The translations under genes were made by a program, and so were the position numbers. This document shows positions 7,859 through 15,738 of a stretch of 64,000 nt of DNA, in pieces. Below the pieces are notes generated by a model that ran no database searches, was not told the origin of the DNA, and saw only the letters and a program-made list of their open reading frames with translations. This DNA comes from Planctomycetota bacterium (GTDB taxonomy: Bacteria; Planctomycetota; Phycisphaerae; Phycisphaerales; SM1A02). The stretch is from positions 73,184-137,183 of the forward strand of contig VGYX01000007.1 in the NCBI GenBank assembly GCA_016872835.1, in the 5' to 3' direction. The stretch's first letter is position 1, and each line of letters opens with the position of its first letter.

Positions 7859-9403
7859 ATGCGACACCTGATCACCGCCATCGCGATGACGCTCACGCTG
7901 CCCGCTCTCGCAGGCAGCGACGCCACCACCCTGCCCAAGCGCCCTGAGGAAATCTCCTTCGGCGCGCTGAAGTTCGATGCGCCCGACGCGGCGAAGTTCC
8001 GCCACACCCTGAAGGACGGGACGCCCGTCTATCTGGCCCCCAGCAAGGAGTTCCCGCTCATCAGCCTGAGCATGACCTTCAAGGGCGGTAGCAACCTGGA
8101 TCCGACCGACATGGTCGGTCTGGCCGGCATGACCGGCCGCATGATCCGCGAGGGCGGCACGGCCACCATGAAGCCGGGCGACCTGGACGAGGCCTTGGAC
8201 TTCATGGCCACGCAGGCCAGCGCGGGCTGCGCCGACACCACCAGCAGCGCCAGCCTGAACTGCCTCTCGAGCAACTTCGACGAGAGCCTGAAGCTCTTCG
8301 TGGACATGCTGCGCAACCCGGGCTTCGACGTGGCGCGTCTGGATACCAACCGTGGACAGGCGCTCGAGGGCATGAAGCAGCGCAACGACGACGCGCGCGG
8401 CATCCAGGGTCGCGAGTGGACCGCCCTGCTGTACGGGCGCGAGCACTTCGAGGCGCGACAGCCCACCGAGACGAGCTTGAAGGCGATCACCCCCGAGGCG
8501 ATGAAGGCCTTTCACAAGCGCATCTTCCATCCGGGCAACGTGATCATCGCGGTCAGCGGTGACTTCGAGCCCAAGGAGATGCTTGCCAAGCTGGACGCGG
8601 CCTTCGACGGCTGGGAGCGCGGCGAGAAGCAGGCGGATCCCGTGGCGCCCACGCAGAGCCTGAAGCCGGGCCTCTACCACGTGCAGAAGGAGATTCCGCA
8701 GGGCAAGGTGCAGATCGGTCTGCGCGCCATCACGCGCGATGATCCGGACTACATCCCCTACATGATGCTGAACGACATCCTGGGTGGCGGTGGCTTCACC
8801 AGCCGCATCATGACCCAGGTGCGCAGCAACGAGGGCCTGGCGTACTCGGCGGGCAGCCGCATGGGCGCGAAGGTGTACTACCCCGGGGAGTGGCGCGCGA
8901 GCTTCGAGAGCAAGAACCCCACCGTGGCGCTGGCCACCAAGATCGTGCTCGACGAGATGCAGAAGATCCGCGACAACCCCGTGACCGACGAGGAGCTGGA
9001 GACCACGAAGAAGCAGCTCATCGAGACCTTCCCGCGCACCTTCGAGAGCAAGCCCGCGATGCTGGGCGTGTTCGTGAGCGACGAGTGGACCGCCCGACCG
9101 AAGGACTACTGGACCACCTTCCGCGACAAGGTGAACGCGACCACCAAGGAAGACCTGCAGCGCGTGGCGAAGAAGTACCTGCAGCCCGACCAGGTGGCGA
9201 TCCTGGTGGTCGGCGACTGGAAGACCATCGCGCCGGGCGACCTGAACGGTCGCGCGAAGATGGCGGACTTCTTCGGCGGCAACGTGACCCACCTGCCGCT
9301 GCGTGACCCGATGACGATGGAGCCGATCGCCGAAGCGGGTGCCAAGCCCGCGCCGACGAGCCCCTCCGCTCCCGCAGGCAAGGCGCCGGCCAGCCAAGGC
9401 TGA
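7859..9403 (+). CDS. M16-family peptidase-like partner subunit (zinc motif lost), exported
   Basis: This 514-residue protein has a signal peptide (ITAIAMTLTLPALAG) and the M16 fold, including a GGGGFTSRIM stretch and a glycine-rich FKGGSNLDP segment. Where active members have HxxEH, it reads GMTGR (residues 90-94), so all three metal-motif residues are replaced. Non-catalytic M16 partners are known from mitochondrial processing peptidase and from bacterial two-gene M16 systems. The ATG has AAGGAA 9 nt upstream and lies 31 nt after the catalytic gene, so the two are surely cotranscribed. A Pro/Ala-rich tail ends the protein. Confidence 0.92.
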   Translation: MRHLITAIAMTLTLPALAGSDATTLPKRPEEISFGALKFDAPDAAKFRHTLKDGTPVYLAPSKEFPLISLSMTFKGGSNLDPTDMVGLAGMTGRMIREGGTATMKPGDLDEALDFMATQASAGCADTTSSASLNCLSSNFDESLKLFVDMLRNPGFDVARLDTNRGQALEGMKQRNDDARGIQGREWTALLYGREHFEARQPTETSLKAITPEAMKAFHKRIFHPGNVIIAVSGDFEPKEMLAKLDAAFDGWERGEKQADPVAPTQSLKPGLYHVQKEIPQGKVQIGLRAITRDDPDYIPYMMLNDILGGGGFTSRIMTQVRSNEGLAYSAGSRMGAKVYYPGEWRASFESKNPTVALATKIVLDEMQKIRDNPVTDEELETTKKQLIETFPRTFESKPAMLGVFVSDEWTARPKDYWTTFRDKVNATTKEDLQRVAKKYLQPDQVAILVVGDWKTIAPGDLNGRAKMADFFGGNVTHLPLRDPMTMEPIAEAGAKPAPTSPSAPAGKAPASQG

Positions 9404-9430
9404 GCGCACTCCATCCTGAAGCAAAAGCGC

Positions 9431-9458
9431 GACGGGCCGCACCCTCCTGCGGCCCGTC
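9431..9458 (+). terminator. Probable terminator hairpin after the M16 operon
   Basis: GACGGGCCGCA (9431-9441) pairs with TGCGGCCCGTC (9448-9458) around a 6-nt loop. The following sequence, ACACTTCGTCTT, has only scattered T residues, so termination efficiency is uncertain. Confidence 0.6.
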
Positions 9459-9649
9459 ACACTTCGTCTTGGCTCCACTCGGCACTCCCCGCCGCGGGCC
9501 TCCCTTTGCTGCGCGCACCTCTGGGTGTCGGCCCTTGGCACGGCCCTTTCCTTCACCGAATACGGAGCTGGGGGGCGGTGTGTGAGATGGCTTGGTGAAA
9601 TGCCGTATCCAGGGCCCGCGGGGCGGTTTTCCAGCGCACACGCGCCCCC
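9459..9649 (+). other. Gene-free stretch with possible pseudoknot upstream of mqnE
   Basis: No convincing gene is seen here. TTCACC (9552-9557) is complementary to GGTGAA (9594-9599), and ATACGG (9560-9565) to CCGTAT (9603-9608). The interleaved order a-b-a'-b' is that of an H-type pseudoknot. A G-rich stretch GGGGGGCGG lies between them. It ends just before the short mqnE promoter, so it would be transcribed only from an upstream start. It may equally be chance. Confidence 0.3.
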
Positions 9650-9662
9650 TACCATCGACGGA

Positions 9663-10955
9663 ATGCCGCTGACCGCCGAAGTTCCGATTCGTCCCCTGCC
9701 CCCGGGCCGTGACACGCGCATGGACGCCATCGAGCGCACCGTGCGCGCGGGTGGACGCCTGAGCGAGGCCGATGGACTGGCGCTGTACGAGACGCCCGAC
9801 GTGCACCGCGTGCTGGCGCTGGCCGATCTGGTGCGTCGCCGCCTCCACGGCCGCGCCGCGTACTTCAACATCAACCGCCACATCAACTACAGCAACATCT
9901 GCGCGCTCAGCTGCAAGTTCTGCGCCTTCCATCGCAAGAAGGACCAGGACGGCGCGTACGAGATGGACACCGCTCGCATCGTGCAGGAGGTGCAGGGCGC
10001 GGCGGCGGCCGGCGCCACCGAGATCCACATGGTGGGCGGGCTGCACCCGTGGCTGCCCTTCCAGTGGTACTGCGACACGCTTCGCGCGATGAAGGCCGCG
10101 GTGCCCGCGATGCACATCAAGGCGTTCACGGCGGTCGAGATCGTGCACCTGCAGCGCATCTCCAAGCGCGGCGCCGAAGGCTTCGAGGGGATCAAGGCCG
10201 TGCTGCGCGACCTGCGCGAGGCGGGTCTTGGAAGCCTGCCGGGCGGCGGCGCCGAGGTGTTCGACGACCGCGTGCATGACGAGGCCTTCAAGGGCAAGAT
10301 CCGCGGCGAGCAGTGGCTGGACGTGCACCGCGCGGCGCATGAACTCGGGCTGAATTCGAACGCCACGATGCTGTATGGCCATGTCGAGCGCCGACCGGAG
10401 CGGATCCGCCACATGCGGCTGCTGCGTGAGCAGCAGGATCGCACGCTGGCCGACTGGGCACGCGCGCAGGGCATCGCCGCGGGTCCTGACGGCGCGATCG
10501 TGCTGACGGGCCCGGAGACCAGCTATCCGAAGCGTCGTCTTCCGATGCCGGGGCAGGAAGGACTTTCGACCGGCTACTTCCAGACGATCATCCCGCTGCC
10601 CTTCTATCCCAACGAGAGCGAACTGGAGCGGCTGCCTGCACCGACCGGACTGGAGAACCTGCGCACGCTGGCCATCGCGCGCCTGATGCTGGACAACTTC
10701 CCGCACGTGAAGGCATTCTGGATCATGCAGACGCTGCCGATGGCCGAACTCATGCTGGGCGCGGGCGCCGACGACATCGACGGCACGGTGGTGTGGTACG
10801 ACATCACGAAGGCGGTCGGTGAAGGCAACCACCAGGAGACGAGCGTGAAGGACCTGGCGAAGGCGATCCGCGACGCCGGCTTCGAGCCCGTGGAGCGCGA
10901 CACGCTCTACCGCCGCGTGGTGCGCGATGGCGCCGCGTGGGACGTGGCGGAGTGA
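9663..10955 (+). CDS. mqnE: Aminofutalosine synthase MqnE (radical SAM)
   Basis: MqnE joins 3-[(1-carboxyvinyl)oxy]benzoate to S-adenosylmethionine to give aminodeoxyfutalosine in the futalosine route to menaquinone. The radical-SAM motif CALSCKFC places the cluster cysteines at residues 80, 84 and 87. Other family marks are NINRHINYSN, MVGGLHPWLP and WYDITKAVG near the C-terminus. The segment ~260-303, between LREQQD and GYFQTIIPLPF, looks like a family-atypical insertion of ~40 residues. The start is set at the ATG at 9663, 7 nt after TACCAT (9650-9655), with no Shine-Dalgarno; an alternative is the ATG at 9720. Other men/mqn genes are not in the window. Length is 430 residues. Confidence 0.92.
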   Translation: MPLTAEVPIRPLPPGRDTRMDAIERTVRAGGRLSEADGLALYETPDVHRVLALADLVRRRLHGRAAYFNINRHINYSNICALSCKFCAFHRKKDQDGAYEMDTARIVQEVQGAAAAGATEIHMVGGLHPWLPFQWYCDTLRAMKAAVPAMHIKAFTAVEIVHLQRISKRGAEGFEGIKAVLRDLREAGLGSLPGGGAEVFDDRVHDEAFKGKIRGEQWLDVHRAAHELGLNSNATMLYGHVERRPERIRHMRLLREQQDRTLADWARAQGIAAGPDGAIVLTGPETSYPKRRLPMPGQEGLSTGYFQTIIPLPFYPNESELERLPAPTGLENLRTLAIARLMLDNFPHVKAFWIMQTLPMAELMLGAGADDIDGTVVWYDITKAVGEGNHQETSVKDLAKAIRDAGFEPVERDTLYRRVVRDGAAWDVAE

Positions 10956-10976
10956 GGACGAACCCCCAATGAAACA

Positions 10977-11100
10977 GCGCCGCGCGAAACGATCTGCGCG
11001 GCGCCGCGGAGACGGCGGGGAGAGGCCGCGCCAGAGCTTGGCGCGGCCGGCAGGGACGGCTGTGTGGGCGTTGACCAGACAACTCGGTCATCCCTGCCGG
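10977..11100. other. Three stacked hairpins between convergent mqnE and murJ
   Basis: The 204-bp convergent gap contains GCGCCGCGC/GCGCGGCGC (10977-10985/10996-11004), GGCCGCGCC/GGCGCGGCC (11024-11032/11040-11048) and CCGGCAGGGA/TCCCTGCCGG (11047-11056/11091-11100). None is followed by a clear T run. They may act together as a two-way transcription barrier. The remaining bases show nothing recognisable. Confidence 0.45.
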
Positions 11101-11159
11101 CATCGAATACGGGGCGTGCGGCACCGTGTGAATCGGAATGATCGGATTGTCGAGGCGTC

Positions 11160-12755
11160 TCACGTGGCGTCGGCCGGGGGCGCCGTGTCGGTCTCGGCCA
11201 TGCCCAGCGCCCAGCGCCACTCGGGCATGCGGAGTTGCCGCGCCACAACGAACACCGTCGCCGCACCCATGCACGTGAGCGACACGAGCCGGCCGAACTG
11301 GTTCCACCAGCCATCACCGAACGGCAGCGCCGTCGAGACGCCCCACGTGACGACTCCCATGATCGCGGTGGTCACGAAGATGCGACCGACGCTGCCCCAC
11401 GTGTGGTCGTCCATGACGCGCCCCACACGGCGGCGAAGCGCGCGCGACAGGAGGATCCACTGGATGTACGAGCAGATGGTCGTGCTCCACGCCAGTCCCG
11501 TGATGCCGAGCGGTGTCCAGATCAGCGTGACGTTGAGCAGCAGGTTCAGGCCGACCATCTGCGCACTCAGCAGCGTGGACGTGCGGTGGTCGTCGAGCGC
11601 GTAGAAGGCGCGCGCGTAGAGCTGCATGACGCTGTAGGCGACCACCGCGGGCGCGTAGGCAACCAGCACGTCACCGATCTGGCGCACGTCGGCGGCCGTG
11701 CACTTGCCACCCTCGTAGACCACGCTGGACAAGGCGTGACCCACCAGCATCAGGCCCAGGCTCGCGGGCGCGGCGATGAACATGCTCAGGCGCACGCCGC
11801 GTCGCAGCGAGTGCAGGAACGCGGCTTGCTCCTTCGCCTGCCGCGAGAGCAGCGGGAAGATCACGGTCGCCACCGAGATGCCGAAGACGCCCAGCGGGAA
11901 CTCGTAGAGCCGGGTGGCCCAGTTCATCACGGGGTTCGCGTGCTCATCCAGCGGGAACTGCAAGCCCGCGAAGGTCGGTCCGAAGAAGAGCGGGTAGCAC
12001 GCGATCATGCTGTCAATGAACACGTTCAGCTGGAACACCCCTAACCCCAGCAGCATGGGCAGCGCGGCCTTCACCGTGTCGCGCAGTTGCGATCGGGTAC
12101 GCGCGAGATCGAATCCAAGCCGTACACCTGCCTTCCCCATCGCGCGGATCATCCAACCAAGCTGTGCGACTCCCGCCAGCAGCACCGCCATCGCCATCCA
12201 GCCGATGCGTTCCGACGCGCAGGCGCCGCTCTGGCACGGCACCAGCCACACCAGCAGCGCCGCGCCGATGATCGACAGGTTCAGCAGGATCGGACTGAAC
12301 GCTCCCGGGCCGAAACGGCCGTGCACGCCCAGAAGCGCCGCCATGAGCGCCACCACGCACACCATCGGCATGTAGGGCAGCATGGTGGCGAGCAGTCGCA
12401 AGCTCATCGAGCCAGAGTCGGTCGTGACCGGCAGCGCGAGCGCCACCACGACGCCGACCAGCGTGATCGCGGAGAGCAGGATCGCCAGCAACGAGAGCAG
12501 CGTGCCCGCATAGGCACGCGCAAGGGCCGGATCGTCACGGTCGAGGCGCGTGTAGATGGGGACGAAGCTCGCGGTGAGCGCCCCCTCGCCGAACAGGCGT
12601 CGGAACAGGTTGGGCACTTGAAAGGCGAACGCGAAGGCTCCCATCACGGGGCCCGTGCCGAAGACGCGACTCTGCACAGCATCGCGAGCCAGCCCGGAGA
12701 AGCGGCTGAGCAGCGTGAGCAGGGTGACGGTTCGGGCATGCTTCTCGAAGGCCAT
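11160..12755 (-). CDS. murJ: Lipid II flippase MurJ
   Basis: MurJ moves undecaprenyl-linked peptidoglycan precursor across the inner membrane. The 531-residue protein begins with the classical TLLSRFSGLARD segment. It has about 14 hydrophobic helices, the FGEGALTASFVP motif of MVF-family proteins, and YEFPLGVFGISVATVIFP. The chosen ATG at 12755 fits the family N-terminus; an ATG at 12788 would add 11 residues. Presence of MurJ implies peptidoglycan synthesis in this planctomycete. It is divergent from a lipoprotein gene. Confidence 0.93.
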   Translation of the reverse strand: MAFEKHARTVTLLTLLSRFSGLARDAVQSRVFGTGPVMGAFAFAFQVPNLFRRLFGEGALTASFVPIYTRLDRDDPALARAYAGTLLSLLAILLSAITLVGVVVALALPVTTDSGSMSLRLLATMLPYMPMVCVVALMAALLGVHGRFGPGAFSPILLNLSIIGAALLVWLVPCQSGACASERIGWMAMAVLLAGVAQLGWMIRAMGKAGVRLGFDLARTRSQLRDTVKAALPMLLGLGVFQLNVFIDSMIACYPLFFGPTFAGLQFPLDEHANPVMNWATRLYEFPLGVFGISVATVIFPLLSRQAKEQAAFLHSLRRGVRLSMFIAAPASLGLMLVGHALSSVVYEGGKCTAADVRQIGDVLVAYAPAVVAYSVMQLYARAFYALDDHRTSTLLSAQMVGLNLLLNVTLIWTPLGITGLAWSTTICSYIQWILLSRALRRRVGRVMDDHTWGSVGRIFVTTAIMGVVTWGVSTALPFGDGWWNQFGRLVSLTCMGAATVFVVARQLRMPEWRWALGMAETDTAPPADAT

Positions 12756-12782
12756 GACAGGGTCGCCGATGATGTGAACGGG

Positions 12783-12788
12783 TAGCAT
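12783..12788 (+). promoter_or_regulatory. Short -10 box of the lipoprotein gene
   Basis: TAGCAT ends 10 nt before the GTG at 12799, favouring that start over the ATG at 12826. The 43-bp gap to murJ must hold both divergent promoters. Confidence 0.4.
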
Positions 12789-12798
12789 CGACCACACC

Positions 12799-13275
12799 GT
12801 GACGGGCTCTCCACGAATCGTCCCGATGCTGCTCGTGGCCGCGCTGATGGCCGGCTGCGCCGTCCGCGCGGTCTCCAAGGTGAGCCGGGTGTTCGGGGGC
12901 GAGAACGAGACCATCCTGGAAAGCGACGTGGCCGCCCCGCCCGACATGGAGAACCGCCACTCCTCGGGCATCGAGCAGACCGGCGACACGCTGGTGGGTG
13001 GGCAGTTCACGTTCCGCGGCCACATCGAGGAGACCGTGACGTTCTCCAACGAGATCATCGAGCGCTACAAGGAGCGTGGGTGGGGCATCGGCCGTCGCGA
13101 GGTCGAGACCAACCACGGTCGACTGACCTTCCGCAAGGATGATCGCGAGGTCGAGGTGGACTTCCGGGGCAACCCCGTGAATCCATGGATGAGTCAGGCA
13201 ACGGTGATCGTTCGGCGTCTGGCAGGGTCAGCGCCGCAACCAGCCGGCGGCGGCGGCGGCAGCGGCCCGGCCTGA
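12799..13275 (+). CDS. Small lipoprotein of unknown function
   Basis: A 158-residue protein begins with a hydrophobic stretch ending in the lipobox LMAGC, so it is likely lipid-anchored in the envelope. The body is charged, with an Ile/Glu-rich segment around TFSNEIIERYKERGW, and ends in a Gly-rich tail. I recognise no family. The start is GTG at 12799 (ATG at 12826 would still keep the lipobox). Its last 48 bp overlap the 3' end of the convergent flavin oxidoreductase gene. Confidence 0.75.
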   Translation: MTGSPRIVPMLLVAALMAGCAVRAVSKVSRVFGGENETILESDVAAPPDMENRHSSGIEQTGDTLVGGQFTFRGHIEETVTFSNEIIERYKERGWGIGRREVETNHGRLTFRKDDREVEVDFRGNPVNPWMSQATVIVRRLAGSAPQPAGGGGGSGPA

Positions 13276-14508
13276 GCGCATCGCGGCGTCGATCGAGCCC
13301 TCGGAAACGCCGTCGCCCGCCAGAAACAGTCCGTCGCCTCGATCGATGCGCGGACGGGCGGCCATGTCCTGCGGGCGCTGCGCGGGCAGGGCGTGCCGAA
13401 CCTCGTGTGCGCGCAGCAACCGCCACGGCGCCAGATCGATGCGGAACCATCGGGCCAGTTGCGCGCGCACCTGGCGCTCCATGCCCGCGGCACCCGCGTC
13501 GGAGAGTTGCAGACCCACCACGTTGGCACTGACCAGCGCGCGCCCGGCCGGTGCACACGCCACCCCTGCCGCCGAGATGTTGACCAGGTGATTCACGGGG
13601 CCATCGCCCATCCCATCCAGATGCAGCGTGGCTCGGCGAAGCGTGTCCGGCATCGAGGCCTCGGGCGCGTCAAAGGCGAACTGGATCGTGCTGCGCCAGG
13701 CCGTCGCGGGCGTGTCGTCCAGCGCGATCGGCGCGATGGCGCGGGCAGCCTCGCGATCGGTCGCGAGAATCAGCGCGGAGGCCGCAAGCGTTCTACCCGG
13801 CGTGCGCACGCGCCAACCGGTCGGCGTGCGCTCCATGCCGTGCACGGGTTCACGAAGGCGGACGCTGCCGGCGCGAAGCGGTGCGGCGAGCGTGTGCGGA
13901 AGCGCCTCCATGCCATGCCTTGGAATCGCCGCGCCCCCCCGCATGAACATGGCCAGCAGGAACTCAAGCAGGCCCGCATCAAACTCGAGCGATCGGTCCA
14001 GGAAGACGCCGCCGAAGAACGGGCGGATGAAGCGGTCCGTGAAGGCGCGGCCCGCGTGTTCCCTGCGCAGAAGTTCCTGTGCGCTGATGCCACGCAGACA
14101 GGGCGCCGTGGGCGCGGGGTGCGTGATCACGCGAATCAGGCGCGGCAGCATGAAGCGAAGCGCACCGGGACCTGCCACGCCGCCGAGGATCGCGTTGATC
14201 GGACCCTGCGGCAGGGTGAGCGGGCTTCCCACATGCACGAAGCGGCGACCGTTCCACACCTGCGCCTCGAGCGGCAATCGGCACAGATCGAGTCGATCGA
14301 GGTCGATCCATGCACCCGCCTCGGGATAGGCCGGAAGGTGCACCTGGAAGCCGCGGTCGATGCGAAAGCCGTTCACGGCATCGGTCGCCACACGTCCACC
14401 GATGCGGTCCGACGCCTCGAGCACCACGCTCTCGACACCCCCGCGCTGCAGCGCGCGCGCCGCGGTGAGTCCCGCAAGACCGGCACCGATGATGACGACG
14501 GGATCCAT
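13228..14508 (-). CDS. FAD-dependent amine oxidase/protoporphyrinogen oxidase-like oxidoreductase
   Basis: The N-terminus VVIIGAGLAGLTAARAL is a dinucleotide-binding fold with GxGxxG. It is followed by LEASDRIGGRVATD, the RxGGR motif of the amine-oxidase superfamily. The C-terminal FLAGDGVSEGSIDAAMRSG is the second FAD-contact region. Length is 426 residues. Relatives oxidise amines, carotenoids or porphyrins; the substrate cannot be assigned. GAAGGAAC lies a few bases before the ATG at 14508. It follows the ParA-type gene by 40 nt on the same strand, so the two may be cotranscribed. Confidence 0.88.
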   Translation of the reverse strand: MDPVVIIGAGLAGLTAARALQRGGVESVVLEASDRIGGRVATDAVNGFRIDRGFQVHLPAYPEAGAWIDLDRLDLCRLPLEAQVWNGRRFVHVGSPLTLPQGPINAILGGVAGPGALRFMLPRLIRVITHPAPTAPCLRGISAQELLRREHAGRAFTDRFIRPFFGGVFLDRSLEFDAGLLEFLLAMFMRGGAAIPRHGMEALPHTLAAPLRAGSVRLREPVHGMERTPTGWRVRTPGRTLAASALILATDREAARAIAPIALDDTPATAWRSTIQFAFDAPEASMPDTLRRATLHLDGMGDGPVNHLVNISAAGVACAPAGRALVSANVVGLQLSDAGAAGMERQVRAQLARWFRIDLAPWRLLRAHEVRHALPAQRPQDMAARPRIDRGDGLFLAGDGVSEGSIDAAMRSGRAAAAAAAGWLRR

Positions 14509-14548
14509 GTGTTCCTTCGCTCCTGAGATCGACGGGCGTGCGGCGGGT

Positions 14549-15406
14549 TCAGGCCTTCGCCGCGGGTGCAGGCGCGTCGGCGTCGGCGCGTTCACGCCAC
14601 ATCGAAAGCACGCTCTCCGCAAGACGCCGATAGTCCTCGGCCCCAGGGCACTTCGAGTCGTAGTCGAAGATGGTCTTTCCGAAACTCGGCGCCTCGGCCA
14701 GCTTGATGTTGCGCCGGATCGGAGGCGCAAGCAGGCGGCAATCACGCCACGGCACGTCGGCGCCACGGAACTGCTCCAGATGCCCGCGAATCTCGTCGAC
14801 CACGGCCTTGCCATGGCTGGAAAGCGTCTCATGCATGCACAGGATCACGCCGGAGGCGACCAGATTCGGATTGAGCCCGGCGGCCACGAGCTGCACCGTG
14901 CCCAGGAGCTTCTCTAGACCGCGCAGGGCGAGGTACTGCGCCTGCATGGGCACGAACACCTCGTGCGCCGCGGTGAGCGCGTTCACGCTGAGCACGCCAA
15001 GGCCCGGCGGGCAGTCGAGCAGGATCACGTCGAACTTCTTCGCCACCTTCGTCAGCGCGTCGCGCAGCACCGTCTGCACGCCGTCACGGCCGGCGAGCTC
15101 GCCCTCGACCAGCGCCAGCTCGGTGTCGGCGGGGATGAAGGAGAGGTTGTCGCGCCCCTTCACGATGCAGTCCTCGACCTTCGACGGTGGCTGCGAGAAG
15201 AGCGAACCGGTGCTCGGGCGGCCCTCGTCGGTCTCCACACCGAAGTGCAGCGACAGGTTCGACTGCGGATCCATGTCGACCAGCAGCGTGCGCAGCCCCG
15301 AGACCGCAAGCGCAGCACCCAGATTCACCGTCGTGGTGGTCTTGCCGACACCGCCCTTCTGGTTCAGCAGCGCGACGATGCGGGGACCGGACGGGCGGGA
15401 AGACAT
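14549..15406 (-). CDS. parA: ParA/Soj-family chromosome-partition ATPase
   Basis: This 285-residue P-loop ATPase has the deviant Walker A motif KGGVGKTTTT (residues ~17-26), the MDPQSN segment, and DVILLDCPPGLGVL. ParA proteins bind nucleoid DNA as ATP dimers and, with ParB, move the replication origin; relatives position other cargo. No parB follows in the window, so plain chromosome partition is not proven. TATACT (15415-15420, minus strand) ends 8 nt before the ATG and supports this start over upstream in-frame codons. Confidence 0.88.
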   Translation of the reverse strand: MSSRPSGPRIVALLNQKGGVGKTTTTVNLGAALAVSGLRTLLVDMDPQSNLSLHFGVETDEGRPSTGSLFSQPPSKVEDCIVKGRDNLSFIPADTELALVEGELAGRDGVQTVLRDALTKVAKKFDVILLDCPPGLGVLSVNALTAAHEVFVPMQAQYLALRGLEKLLGTVQLVAAGLNPNLVASGVILCMHETLSSHGKAVVDEIRGHLEQFRGADVPWRDCRLLAPPIRRNIKLAEAPSFGKTIFDYDSKCPGAEDYRRLAESVLSMWRERADADAPAPAAKA

Positions 15407-15414
15407 CGGCACCG

Positions 15415-15420
15415 AGTATA
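15415..15420 (-). promoter_or_regulatory. -10 box of the parA transcript
   Basis: TATACT is the closest match to the sigma70 -10 consensus among the short promoters here. It ends 8 nt before the ATG at 15406. Confidence 0.5.
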
Positions 15421-15458
15421 GAAGCGCACGAGGCATCGAACGCCCGGGCAACGGCGTG

Positions 15459-15738
15459 TCAGACGTCCTTCCACTCGACCGGCAGCGTCGGTGTCGCGGC
15501 CAGTCGTGCCTTGCGCAACGCATCGATCTTCGCGTTGACGGCGGGCATGCGGCTTGCCGCGGGGCCCTTGGATTCGGCCAAGCTCTCGGCCCGCATCCGA
15601 CCCGTCCTCTTCGGAGCCGCCAGAGGAGGCGTTGCGCTGCGCGCGCACCTCCTCACGTTTCAGGATCGCATCGCTGGTCTTGCCAAGATGCAGTGGCAGC
15701 CGTGCATGGCTGATGACGACATCCTGCGTGTCATACAT
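15459..15738 (-). pseudogene. Small gene with apparent frameshift, coupled to the upstream exported-protein gene
   Basis: The upstream gene ends in TGATG, in which an ATG at 15738 shares one base with the stop codon, a classical coupled start. The first ~48 codons (MYDTQDVVISHARLP...) look coding. From about 15600 the good codon pattern moves to the +1 frame and ends with LPVEWKDV and a TGA at 15459-15461. Read with one +1 shift, the product is ~93 residues. Without it, the first frame runs to 15364 as an Arg/Cys-rich tail that overlaps parA. A sequencing error, a real mutation, programmed frameshifting, or two small genes (the second from ATG 15596) are all possible. No function is recognised. 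Confidence 0.4.
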
